The notes under the pieces: model-generated
What the model saw: the letters and a program-made list of their open reading frames with translations, nothing else
The model's database searches: none
What the model was told of the DNA's origin: nothing
Source of the DNA: CAWKOH01 sp963851245
Lineage (GTDB): Bacteria > Actinomycetota > Acidimicrobiia > Acidimicrobiales > Palsa-688
Assembly: GCA_963851245.1 (NCBI GenBank)
Contig: CAWKOH010000004.1
Span: forward strand, 62,001 to 126,000
Reading direction: 5' to 3'
DNA: 64,000 bases
Shown here: positions 17,865 through 25,998 of the stretch, one piece after another
Position numbering within the stretch: position 1 is the stretch's first letter
How the letters are laid out: every line of letters begins with the position of its first letter
Program-made: the position numbers and the translations under genes

Positions 17865-19382
17865 TCAGCTGTACACGAGGGTCCCGTCGTCGAGGTCGGC
17901 TTTGGGCAGGATCTCCCTCTCCTGCTCGTGCTCCAGCAGGTGGGTCCACGGCTCGTGATCGCCCTGTTTGAACAGGATGTGCTGCGAGCGCATGACATAA
18001 CCCGCATTGAAGTTCTCCGGGTCGCACCACGGCCGCCGCGCCATGTCCGCTTCCTGGGGTCGCAGGGTGGGGTCCACCATGGTCGCCCCTTTGTCCTGCA
18101 TGTACTTCAGCAAACGGACCACCAGGTCGCTGACCAGATCCACCCGCAGCGTCCAGCTGTGCCGGAAGTAACCAAAGACGTAAGCCATGTTGGGTACGCC
18201 ATTGATCATGACGCCGCGCCAGGTGATCCGTTCGGTGAAGTCGACCGGTTCGCCGTCGACGGTGAAGGCCACGTCTCCGAAGATCGAGAGGTTGAACCCG
18301 GTGGCGCTGACGACGATGTCGGCCGGGATCTCCTCGCCGCTGCTGACCTTGATGCCGTGCTCGGTGAACGTGTCGATGGTGCCGGTGACGATGGAGGCCT
18401 TGCCCTCGCGAAGGGCTGCGAACAGATCACCGTCCGGGGTGATAGCGATGCGTTGCCGCCAGGGAGGGTAGCGGGGGGTGAAGTGCTTATCGATGTCGGA
18501 GCCCTCGGGGAGCAGCGGGCGCATGGACTCGATGAGGAAGGTGTGCAGCTCGTCAGGCGCTTCGAACGCCGTTCGCGCCAGCCAGTCGAATTGCGAGATG
18601 TATTGACAGCGCAGGATCTCGTGCGTCCACTCCTCGGGGATGTTCAGGGCCCGCAGGGTCACCGCCAGCTCGGGCGTCGTGGGTGGGGCGAAGTAGTAGG
18701 AAGGGGAGCGCTGCAGCATGGTGACGTGCTCCGCCTTGTCGGCTATGGCGGGGATGAGCGTGGCGGCCGTGGCGCCGGAGCCGATCACGACGACGCGCTT
18801 GCCCCCGAGGTCGAGGTCCTCGGGCCAACGTTGGGGGTGCACGATCTCGCCCTGGAAGCGGTCCATGCCCTCCCATTGGGGCCGGTAGGGCCGGGAGTGG
18901 TTGTAGTACCCCGGGCACATGCACAGGAAGGCAGCGGTGAACCGCACCTGCTGGCCAGTGTCGTCCCGGGTGACTTCGACTGTCCAGCGCCGCTCGTCGG
19001 TGGACCAGGTGGCCGCCCTGACCCGGTGGCGGTAGCGGATATACCGATCGAGGTCGTCCTCTTCGATGACCTCGTCGAGGTAGGAAAGGATCTCCTCCCC
19101 GGCTGCGATGGACGGGCCGCGCCAGGGCTTGAACCGGTAGCCGTAGGTGAACAGATCGCTGTCGGAGCGCACGCCCGGGTACCGATGGGTCCACCACGTT
19201 CCGCCCCGGGTGTCCTGGGCGTCCAGAATGACGAGGCTCCGGTCGGGGAACTGCTCCCGCAGATGGTGAGCGGCGCCGATTCCAGAGACCCCGGCGCCGA
19301 CGACCAGGACATCGAAGTAGCCGGCGTCCAGGAACTCCCCGGTGCCCGGGGCGAGAGCAGTGTTGGGTGCAGTCGTCGTCAT
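17865..19382 (-). CDS. Flavin monooxygenase of the Baeyer-Villiger type
   Basis: Start set to ATG 19382, preceded by GGGAGGG; the frame is open 59 codons further up but that part is Arg/Ser-rich with no ribosome site. The 505-residue product has GAGVSGIGA near the N-terminus (FAD), GGTWWTHRYPGVRSD, the Baeyer-Villiger fingerprint FxGxxxHxxxWP as FQGEIVHPQRWP, a second Rossmann motif VVVIGSGATAATL, and a late VVSATGF. These enzymes insert oxygen next to ketones or oxidise heteroatoms using FAD and NADPH. The gene converges on the luciferase-like monooxygenase. A role in ketone or steroid side-chain oxidation is plausible. Confidence 0.9.
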   Translation of the reverse strand: MTTTAPNTALAPGTGEFLDAGYFDVLVVGAGVSGIGAAHHLREQFPDRSLVILDAQDTRGGTWWTHRYPGVRSDSDLFTYGYRFKPWRGPSIAAGEEILSYLDEVIEEDDLDRYIRYRHRVRAATWSTDERRWTVEVTRDDTGQQVRFTAAFLCMCPGYYNHSRPYRPQWEGMDRFQGEIVHPQRWPEDLDLGGKRVVVIGSGATAATLIPAIADKAEHVTMLQRSPSYYFAPPTTPELAVTLRALNIPEEWTHEILRCQYISQFDWLARTAFEAPDELHTFLIESMRPLLPEGSDIDKHFTPRYPPWRQRIAITPDGDLFAALREGKASIVTGTIDTFTEHGIKVSSGEEIPADIVVSATGFNLSIFGDVAFTVDGEPVDFTERITWRGVMINGVPNMAYVFGYFRHSWTLRVDLVSDLVVRLLKYMQDKGATMVDPTLRPQEADMARRPWCDPENFNAGYVMRSQHILFKQGDHEPWTHLLEHEQEREILPKADLDDGTLVYS

Positions 19383-19607
19383 CGCTGGCCCTCCCGGACG
19401 CGTGCACTGATGCCGGCACTCTAGTCCCGTCCCCCGATGGGACCTCAGGTCGAGCCGGAAGTGGGACCGAGAATTGTCCATTCGCACGAGGTGTCGGGAA
19501 TCCCGGAGGCCGGCAAAGAGGGAATGCGACCTTGACCGCAAGCGACAGACTTTGACCAAGGCGACAGATGATGAACGGTCATCCAGACTTGCAGAGGCCG
19601 CTTGGCT

Positions 19608-20072
19608 CTAGTCCAGGCTGATGGTCATGAAGGTGTTGTAGGGGCTGGCCTGGTAGCCGCCGAAGGGCCCACATGGCCGAAAGCCGGCCTTGGCGTACAA
19701 TCGCCGGGCTGGCGCGAAGTCATTGGTCGAGCCGGTCTCCAGGCTCACCCGCCGGTATCCCTCGCTCCGGGCGAACCCGAGAAGGTGCACCACCATGGCG
19801 GATCCGACTCCCCGGCCGCGGTCGGCGCCGATCGTGTGCATCGACTTCAACTCGGCGTGAGTCTGGTCAAGTCGCTTGAGCGCTCCTATTCCAACGAGCC
19901 TCGTTCCTTCGCGGGCGCTGAAGAAGGTAATCGAGGGCTCGACGAGCTCATCAATGTCCAGGGCGAAGGAGTATTCGACCGGCGTCAGCGACCGGGACAG
20001 CGTCAAGTGCACAGCAAGCAGGGCGCGCACGTCCTCGGTCCGAGGGTCGTCGATCCCAAGATCGATGCTCAT
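19608..20072 (-). CDS. GNAT-family N-acetyltransferase
   Basis: 154 residues from ATG 20072, whose first bases overlap the stop of the GyrI-like gene (ATGA). The acetyl-CoA pyrophosphate loop reads ADRGRGVGSAMV, matching the RxxGxG/A motif; VSLETGSTNDFAPARRLY and KAGFRPCGPFGGY are the usual C-terminal elements. Third gene of the run SDR - GyrI-like - GNAT, each overlapping the next by four bases. The acceptor is unknown; small-molecule or amino-acid acetylation is typical. Confidence 0.88.
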   Translation of the reverse strand: MSIDLGIDDPRTEDVRALLAVHLTLSRSLTPVEYSFALDIDELVEPSITFFSAREGTRLVGIGALKRLDQTHAELKSMHTIGADRGRGVGSAMVVHLLGFARSEGYRRVSLETGSTNDFAPARRLYAKAGFRPCGPFGGYQASPYNTFMTISLD

Positions 20073-20603
20073 CCGCGTAAATTCTGCCGCCCCCGAGCGC
20101 ACTGCTCGAGGCCACCCGGGCGGGTCTGGAAGATCGGCCATCCGACTTCGGTTCGCCACAGTGAGTCGTCTGCTGTCTCGGAGGGACCGATCAGGTAGTA
20201 CTCCCGAATGGGTCCATCGACGGCGAGAGCGTGCCGGGTCACGTAGGCGGCGAGGGCGCCGTAGCATCGATCGATGCTGTCGTGGGAGCCGGCGTGGACG
20301 AGCGCGGCCAGCTCTACTGGTGGAATGACAGCTGCACTGACGCGGCCAACCGACCGGGGCGATGGATCACAGGGAACGAAGATGGTGGCTTCGCCCCGCT
20401 CGTCGGTGAACAGTTCCATGCTGAACACACCCCCTGCTGGCCCGGTTGGGCTGATGTCCTGGGCAGCCAGCGTGGCGGACAATTCGGAAGTTGTGGGCGG
20501 CCTGATCGTGGGACTTGACCAGATGGACAGCCCGGTGTGATGGTGTGAACGGGAGGTGGCGAGCTAGGGCCCCGCGCTCGATGAGAGTGAACGGAGTGGT
20601 CAT
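20069..20603 (-). pseudogene. GyrI-like effector-binding protein, frameshifted
   Basis: The start is ATG 20603 (MTTPFTLIERGAL), overlapping the SDR stop by four bases. The recognisable body is in another frame: LAAQDISPTGPAGGVFSMEL, AAVIPPVELAALVHAGSHD, REYYLIGPSETADDSLW. This is the GyrI-like small-molecule-binding fold found alone or at the C-terminus of MerR/AraC regulators. No DNA-binding helix is present. The frame changes by one base between about 20490 and 20570; the exact place cannot be fixed because the intervening sequence is not conserved. Stop overlaps the GNAT start. Confidence 0.65.
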
Positions 20604-21367
20604 GGCGCGGACCCTTCCGCAAGGAATGCGCTGCCCTGCGACATGAGCTCCACCGCTTGACGGCGTGGCACCGGCCCGAACGGTGATCCTTCGGGCGGCC
20701 ACGTCGGGCCTTCCCCGAGGTTGTCCAGCATGTCGCGGGCCACGTCGTCTGGATCGGCGACACCGTCGAAGTCTCTACCTTTCAGGATCTTCTGGAACGC
20801 CGGCGTGTCGGTCGGGCCGAGCACCATCGACAGGACATCCACTCCGAGCGGCTTGAGCTCGGCCCACAGCGCTTCACCCAGTACCAGGTCGAACGCTTTC
20901 GATGCCCCGTAGGCCGCGATATAAGCCCCACCGGCCCACGCCGCCCCCGACGTGACCAGCACGATCCCGCCCCGACCCCGCGCCACCATCTGCGATCCGT
21001 AGCGGTGGCAGGCACCCAGGACGGTATCGACGTTGCGGCGCACCATGCCGGCCCAGGACTCGAGCGGCTGATCCAGGAACCTCGACTGGTAGGGATCGGC
21101 GCCGGCGTTGTAGATCAGGAGACCCACCTCCAGGTCGCCGGTCGCCTCGGTCAGGCGGATGTCTGCATCTGGGAGGCTGAGATCCAGGGCGACGGTGCGG
21201 GTCTCGGTCTTGACCGTGGCTGCCACCTCCTCCAGCACCGGCTGCCGGCGCGATACGAGCACCACGTTCACGCCCCGCTCGCCGAGCAGGCGACCGACCG
21301 ACGATCCCACCCCTTCCGAAGCCCCGGCGACCACCGCCCACGGGCCGTACTTCTCGGAGAACCCCAT
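20600..21367 (-). CDS. Short-chain dehydrogenase/reductase (SDR)
   Basis: ATG 21367 (a GTG at 21370 is adjacent; AGAGGTAGGG lies upstream). The 255-residue product has the cofactor loop AGASEGVG, the Arg of NADP preference in VLVSRR, LIYNAGADPYQ, IVLVTSGAA with catalytic Ser, and YGASK with Tyr and Lys. First gene of a three-gene overlapping operon with the GyrI-like and GNAT genes. Substrate unknown. Confidence 0.9.
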   Translation of the reverse strand: MGFSEKYGPWAVVAGASEGVGSSVGRLLGERGVNVVLVSRRQPVLEEVAATVKTETRTVALDLSLPDADIRLTEATGDLEVGLLIYNAGADPYQSRFLDQPLESWAGMVRRNVDTVLGACHRYGSQMVARGRGGIVLVTSGAAWAGGAYIAAYGASKAFDLVLGEALWAELKPLGVDVLSMVLGPTDTPAFQKILKGRDFDGVADPDDVARDMLDNLGEGPTWPPEGSPFGPVPRRQAVELMSQGSAFLAEGSAP

Positions 21368-21407
21368 CACGCCCTACCTCTCGTCGACCGTCCGGGACAT
21401 CCGGAGG

Positions 21408-22283
21408 CTAATGCGTGGCGTCTTGGGGTGATTCGACCGGGGTGTCGGGGCGGCGGCCCCATTCGGCCCACGATCCGTCGTAAATGTTGACGTTCTGCCG
21501 TCCGAGGAGGTGGGTGAGGACGAACCAGGCGGTCGCGGCCCGGCCTCCGATGGTGCAGTAGGTGACCAGCTCGTCGTGGCCGTCGATGTCGACGGCCGGG
21601 AAGACGGCCTGGAGGTAGGCGGCGGGTCGGAACGAGCCGTCGGGGTTGTATAGCCCGTCGATGGGCTGGTGGACGGCGGAAGGGATGTGGCCGGCCCGGC
21701 CGCCCGGTTCCATGCCGCCGGAGGGCCAGAACCGCTCGCCTTCGTATTCCTCGGTGGAGCGAACGTCGAGCAGCGTTGTGCCTGGACGGCCTATGCCTGA
21801 TTCGACGCCGGACCGGGTCGACCGGAGCCATGGGCGGCCCTCGCCGAGCTTGTAGTGGCTGCTCGGCGGTTGCGACGGAGTGATGGCCCACGGACGGCCT
21901 CCCGCCTTCCAGGAGTCCCGGTTGCAGTTCAGGATCCGGACATCCGCGTGGCCGAGCAGTCTTAGCAGCCAGAATCCTAAGGCGGGTGCGTACCCGTAGA
22001 AGACCACCGTGCTTTGCGGAGTGATCCCTGAGCGCGCCAGGAGGGCCTCCAGGCCGGCCTGGTCGACCGTGCGGTAGTCGGGATCCTTGAGATCACGGTA
22101 GATGTTCCACAGCACGGCACCGTCGATGTGCCAGTCGTCGTAGGCGGATGCGCTGACATCGACCTCGACCACCCGCAGGTTCGGGTCGTGAAGGTGAGCC
22201 TGGAGCCACTCCGGCTCGACCAGCCCGCTCACCACCGGACCGAGCGTCGGTGCAACCGTCGATGTGCTTAGGGCCTGTTCCAT
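21408..22283 (-). CDS. Two-domain sulfurtransferase (thiosulfate/mercaptopyruvate type)
   Basis: 291 residues from ATG 22283 with GGAGG upstream. There are two rhodanese folds. The first holds VEVDVSASAYDDWHIDGAV and the inactive-type loop NCNRDSWKAGG. The second holds LLDVRSTEEYEGE and the active loop YCTIGGRA, with the catalytic cysteine. The order matches SseA/TST enzymes, which move a sulfane sulfur from thiosulfate or 3-mercaptopyruvate to a thiol or cyanide. No membrane or export signal. Stands 38 bases downstream of nothing on its own strand other than the SnoaL gene 97 bases upstream. Confidence 0.9.
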   Translation of the reverse strand: MEQALSTSTVAPTLGPVVSGLVEPEWLQAHLHDPNLRVVEVDVSASAYDDWHIDGAVLWNIYRDLKDPDYRTVDQAGLEALLARSGITPQSTVVFYGYAPALGFWLLRLLGHADVRILNCNRDSWKAGGRPWAITPSQPPSSHYKLGEGRPWLRSTRSGVESGIGRPGTTLLDVRSTEEYEGERFWPSGGMEPGGRAGHIPSAVHQPIDGLYNPDGSFRPAAYLQAVFPAVDIDGHDELVTYCTIGGRAATAWFVLTHLLGRQNVNIYDGSWAEWGRRPDTPVESPQDATH

Positions 22284-22380
22284 CGGTAACCTCCATCCCG
22301 CGACGCTTGTTCAGCGCAGTTCTACGAGACGCCCGTTGCCGCAACCTTGGCGAAACCTTGTCGCCGTGGATGACCGAAGG

Positions 22381-22839
22381 TCAGCGCTGGTCGAATACCG
22401 GATGATTCTCGAGCACCTGATGCGCCCTGAGGTCGCCCTGCAGCCCGGCGATAAAGACCCGGGTCGCGAACCGCCAGGCGCCGTCTATCTGCTCGAAGGT
22501 GTCGTAGTAGCGACCGGTGATGATCGGCTGCAGGGGAAAATCTTCCACCTGCTGGTACACGACATACACCGAGCGAGCCGTGGCGGTGCCGGACTCCTCG
22601 TCGACGTGGATGATCGGGTTCAGTGTCGTGTGGGTGGTATGCGGCGAGCCGTCCTCATAGATGCGGAAGATCTGCCGGTACAAGGCGAGCACTTCGGCAG
22701 AGCCAGTCCACGTCGTCGGGACGGTGTCCGAGGAGAGGACGGCATGCTCGAACAGAGCGGCCATCCCCTCCAGGTCGCCGTCGTCCAAGCGGGATTGATA
22801 CTCGTAGAGCAGGTTCTCGATCTCGCCCCGGTTACCCAT
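22381..22839 (-). CDS. SnoaL/NTF2-like protein
   Basis: 152 residues from ATG 22839 with a GGGGGGA ribosome site. An N-terminal helix IENLLYEYQSRLDDGDLEG is followed by MAALFEHAV, THTTLNPIIHVDEESGTAT and GRYYDTFEQIDGAWRFATR, a complete SnoaL_4-type layout with the TxxxN segment. Such proteins in Acidimicrobiia and mycobacteria sit among lipid and steroid catabolism genes. Function may be isomerase- or cyclase-like; not provable from sequence. Confidence 0.85.
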   Translation of the reverse strand: MGNRGEIENLLYEYQSRLDDGDLEGMAALFEHAVLSSDTVPTTWTGSAEVLALYRQIFRIYEDGSPHTTHTTLNPIIHVDEESGTATARSVYVVYQQVEDFPLQPIITGRYYDTFEQIDGAWRFATRVFIAGLQGDLRAHQVLENHPVFDQR

Positions 22840-22932
22840 TTGTCATCCCCCCGTCGCTTCGGAACTCAACGAATTTAGGATCATGGGCGTTTCGACGCAA
22901 CGTCCCCGGCTCGCCTGCGCCTGGCGCCGCAC

Positions 22933-23739
22933 TTAGTTCGCCAGCTGCCAGATGGCGGTGTGCCGCCCGGATGCGACCAGTTCCGTCGCTCCCGGACCTT
23001 CACCCGCCATCCACGCTACGTCGACCGCGACGAAGCGGTGACCCTTGCGCTCGAAGGCGGCAGCGACAACCGCTCTCACCTGCACCGGTTCTCCGACGTC
23101 GACCGGACGCCAGTGCTCGATCCGGGACTCGACGTGCAGCCACGCGGGCAGTACCACGTTGGCCGCCAGGATCCAGTTGGCGCCATTGAGCAGCATCCCC
23201 GGGTGGACGATCCGGCGGCGGGCGTAGACCGCAGAGGGTTCGGCGATGCTCTCCAGGTATGACGCCATTCGCGCCCCGTCGGTCGGCAGCTGGATGGTCC
23301 CGAGCCGCGTTCCGGGAGCGAACACCTGGACGCGGGCCGGTGGGCGCACCTCAGGGAGCGGCGCCCAGTCGACTTCCTCGGGCACTTCAGATTCGGTCGC
23401 GTTCGTGGCGGTTCCGGTGGCGCACGTCCTCTCTCCGGTCGACACGGAGATCGAGTGAGCTTGCCCCCTTTCGGTCGGACCGGGCGGCTGCACGCTGGCC
23501 GTCAAGGTCTCACCGTCGTAGCAGGGGGCCGAGAAACGCATGGTGGCGGAGCCCTTTTGCAACCAATCCTCGCCGAGGGCCTCGAGGATCGGAGCGCACG
23601 CGTAGGCGTAGATGGTCACTCCCGGTACCAGGCCGCCCTCGAAGCCGTATTTCCGCGCGACCTCGTCAGCGTGAATGCGGTTTTCGCTATCGGTCGATGG
23701 ATTGCGGGCGACGACCCGGTGCTCGAAGACCTCGGCCAT
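22933..23739 (-). CDS. Double hot-dog MaoC-like protein
   Basis: 268 residues from ATG 23739, 18 bases after the NAD-epimerase stop. The first half has GFEGGLVPGVTIYAYACAP, resembling the MaoC hydratase helix, then RFSAPCYDGETLT. The second half has RRRIVHPGMLLNGANWIL and ESRIEHWRPVDVGEPV, a second hot-dog with the HPGML element. Double hot-dog enzymes of this sort hydrate or dehydrate acyl-CoA thioesters; the catalytic D/H pair is not clean here, so a thioesterase or ligand-binding role is possible. Probably co-transcribed with the epimerase. Confidence 0.8.
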   Translation of the reverse strand: MAEVFEHRVVARNPSTDSENRIHADEVARKYGFEGGLVPGVTIYAYACAPILEALGEDWLQKGSATMRFSAPCYDGETLTASVQPPGPTERGQAHSISVSTGERTCATGTATNATESEVPEEVDWAPLPEVRPPARVQVFAPGTRLGTIQLPTDGARMASYLESIAEPSAVYARRRIVHPGMLLNGANWILAANVVLPAWLHVESRIEHWRPVDVGEPVQVRAVVAAAFERKGHRFVAVDVAWMAGEGPGATELVASGRHTAIWQLAN

Positions 23740-23756
23740 CCCGATCGCGGCTCAGT

Positions 23757-24671
23757 TCATTGAAGCAGCTCAGGGTGACGGGCTGCGACCATGCGCTGGA
23801 GCCCATCTCGCAGATCGACCTTGGTGGAGCCGACGAGCTTCTGCAAGCGGGAGGTGTCCACGGTGACGCTCTCCAGGGTCTGGTCCGTGGCGACCGTCTC
23901 CAGCTCGAGCCCGGTGATCTCGCCGAGGAGGGCGCACCACTCCTCGATGGTGGCCGGTTCGCCGCCCCAGTTGACGACAGTGGGGGGGACCGATGCTATG
24001 GCGAGCAGGCCGGGGATCTGCGCAATGATGTCGTCCTCGTGGATCGGGTTGTAGCGGCTCGGGGCGTCGGTATGGACCGGCACCGGCATGCCGCCGAGCT
24101 TCATGTCGAGGTGTATGGCGGGCCAGCCGCCGTTGTCGCCGTAGGGAACGCAGAGGCGGGCGATCGTGGTCGGAAGGTTCCACCTGCGGGCACCGTAGCG
24201 GGCCATCGCCTCCGCCGCGATCTTGGTGATGCTGTAGGTCTGCATGAACGGGATGAACGCTTCGTAGACGCGGTGATTGTCGCCCAAGGGATCCTCCTCC
24301 GTGAAGGCATGATGGCCGTTGGGCTGGTACACGGCAGTGGAGGAGCAGTGCAGGAATGCCGTTGCGTTGCGAGAGTGTTCCATCAGGAAGCCGAGGCTGG
24401 CCGCGTTGCCGTCCATGTCGCCGTCCCACGTCCCGGCCTTCGACACCCCGAAATTGAGGATGTAGGTGAAGTCGTCGGGGAGCGACGAGAAGTCCCCGTT
24501 GACAAGGTCCACGACCTCGCAGCGCACCCCGGCGCCCTCGAGCTGATCGCGCGCCGCCCGATCGTTGAAGCGGGCGATGGCCCAGACTTCGTTGTCGGCA
24601 GCCAGTGCCTTAGCTACCGGGAACCCCACCTGGCCGGTCGGCCCGGTGACAAGGAACTTGGCGCCGCTCAT
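23757..24671 (-). CDS. NAD-dependent epimerase/dehydratase family protein
   Basis: Start set to ATG 24671, which has AGCGGAGGACT upstream and the usual N-terminus KFLVTGPTGQVGFPVAKAL (GxxGxxG cofactor loop). The frame is open 23 codons further but without a ribosome site. The 304-residue extended SDR has FLHCSSTAVYQPNG and a QTYSITKIAAEAMARY segment carrying the catalytic YxxxK, and VNWGGEPATIEEW late. These enzymes act on nucleotide sugars or 3-beta-hydroxysteroid-like substrates; the catabolic neighbourhood favours the latter, by inference. Confidence 0.87.
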   Translation of the reverse strand: MSGAKFLVTGPTGQVGFPVAKALAADNEVWAIARFNDRAARDQLEGAGVRCEVVDLVNGDFSSLPDDFTYILNFGVSKAGTWDGDMDGNAASLGFLMEHSRNATAFLHCSSTAVYQPNGHHAFTEEDPLGDNHRVYEAFIPFMQTYSITKIAAEAMARYGARRWNLPTTIARLCVPYGDNGGWPAIHLDMKLGGMPVPVHTDAPSRYNPIHEDDIIAQIPGLLAIASVPPTVVNWGGEPATIEEWCALLGEITGLELETVATDQTLESVTVDTSRLQKLVGSTKVDLRDGLQRMVAARHPELLQ

Positions 24672-24776
24672 GTTCAGTCCTCCGCTCGGTACATCGCCGC
24701 CCAGGACCCACGCCCGGGCACTTGGTGAGGTTAGCTCCAAGCACGCCGAGGCGAAGTCTGAGCAGACGGGCCTGGT

Positions 24777-25130
24777 TCAGCGGGCCAGCGGAGTGTAGAA
24801 GACCAGGCCGTTACCCTTGTGGTCGTAGACCACGGCCCGGCGTTCATGGGCGTCGTTGTACGGTCCTTTCACGATGCCACCGCCGTTGGCCTCAATCGCC
24901 TCCGCGGCGGCGTCGACGTCGGTGGTCTTGATACCGACCACGACCTGCCCGGGTATGGGGTGGTCCACGGCGGTCGCCAGCGCCAGCGTGACCGACCCAC
25001 CGTCGAGGGCGGCGAAGTGGGAGCCGTCGCGAAACTTCAGGGCCATGCCGAGGGTCTCGGTGTAGAACCTGATCGATTCCTCGAGGTCGTCGGTCGACAA
25101 GACGACCATCCGCACGTCGTATTCACTCAA
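24777..25130 (-). CDS. VOC-family (glyoxalase-like) protein
   Basis: 117 residues from a TTG at 25130, with GGGAGGC at good spacing; no ATG or GTG fits as well. Begins VRMVVLSTDDLEESIRFYT and ends HERRAVVYDHKGNGLVFYT, the two beta-alpha-beta-beta-beta modules of a small VOC protein. The usual metal ligands are only partly recognisable, so a lyase, dioxygenase or binding role cannot be separated. Confidence 0.85.
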   Translation of the reverse strand: MSEYDVRMVVLSTDDLEESIRFYTETLGMALKFRDGSHFAALDGGSVTLALATAVDHPIPGQVVVGIKTTDVDAAAEAIEANGGGIVKGPYNDAHERRAVVYDHKGNGLVFYTPLAR

Positions 25131-25232
25131 CGGTGCCTCCCCTGGGTCGGGTCCGATCCTAGGGGATTCGGTCTGTGTTCACTGCCGAGGACGGAAGCGG
25201 CGGGTCGCGATCGGGGTCCTCCCCTCTTGGCT

Positions 25233-25811
25233 TCAGAAGCTCAGACGATTCGGACTGGTCGGGCCTTTTCTGGCAAGCAGCCAGGCCCGGCCTTCCCTTT
25301 CTCCGTCCGCGATGGCGGACAGTTCTGCGAACGCGGCCTTCAACTCGCCGGCGCCGGCTCGGAAGGGTCCCGGCTCGCCACCCACCTGGCTGAGCACGGC
25401 TATGGCGAGAAGACCCCCGCCTTTCAGGCGCTCGATGATCGGCCGGTAGAGGCGCCGGTCCCGGAACATGTGGCAGAGCACCACGTCGGCGGGTGGGGTG
25501 GAGGGCAGCCCCAGGTCGAGGTCCGCCAGCTGGAACCGACACCGGCCGCCGACTCCGAGGCCGGCCGCGAGGTGGCGAGCGCGGTCGAGGGCAACAGCTG
25601 AGATGTCGACTCCGCATACCTTCAGTCCGCGACGGGCGAGCCACACGGATGTACCCCCGCGGCCGCACGCCAGGTCGAGGGCGAATCCCACCGTCGGGAA
25701 CATGTCCTCGTACTGAGCGAACAGGGCCGGAATCCCGGCATCGTCCTGATCGCTCGAGGTGCCGCTGGCCGAGTGCCTCGCATCCCAGCGGAGTCGATCC
25801 TCCTCGGTCAC
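25233..25811 (-). CDS. SAM-dependent methyltransferase (class I)
   Basis: 192 residues from GTG 25811. Motif I is LDLACGRGGTSVWLA, preceded by FPTVGFA; motif II is VCGVDISAVALDRAR; the motif IV region is PPADVVLCHMFRDRRLYRP. The pattern resembles TehB or thiopurine-type small-molecule methyltransferases. The acceptor cannot be deduced. Transcribed in the same direction as its neighbours. Confidence 0.88.
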   Translation of the reverse strand: MTEEDRLRWDARHSASGTSSDQDDAGIPALFAQYEDMFPTVGFALDLACGRGGTSVWLARRGLKVCGVDISAVALDRARHLAAGLGVGGRCRFQLADLDLGLPSTPPADVVLCHMFRDRRLYRPIIERLKGGGLLAIAVLSQVGGEPGPFRAGAGELKAAFAELSAIADGEREGRAWLLARKGPTSPNRLSF

Positions 25812-25858
25812 CAGCTCACCATATGGGCGTCAGCGCGGCCACCTCAGCCAGGTGGGGC

Positions 25859-25998
25859 TCAGTCGCGGAAGAGAGCTTCGGCCTGGGCCGTGTCCTCGGT
25901 GCCCCGGTAGTAGGCGATCTTGCCGTCCCGGAATACGAACCAGTGATGCAGGTTCATCTCCGCAATACGACCGTTGGCGATACTCCACAGGGGTGATC
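25859..25998 (-). pseudogene. C-terminal fragment of a SnoaL/NTF2-like protein
   Basis: Directly behind the stop of the AttH-like gene the minus strand encodes SIANGRIAEMNLHHWFVFRD, then GKIAYYRGTEDTAQAEALF and a stop at 25859. That is the last beta strand and tail of a SnoaL-like protein (HHWFVFRDGKIAYYRG). No N-terminal portion exists in any frame; the upstream sequence belongs to the AttH-like gene. A 3' remnant left by deletion is the best reading. Confidence 0.6.
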
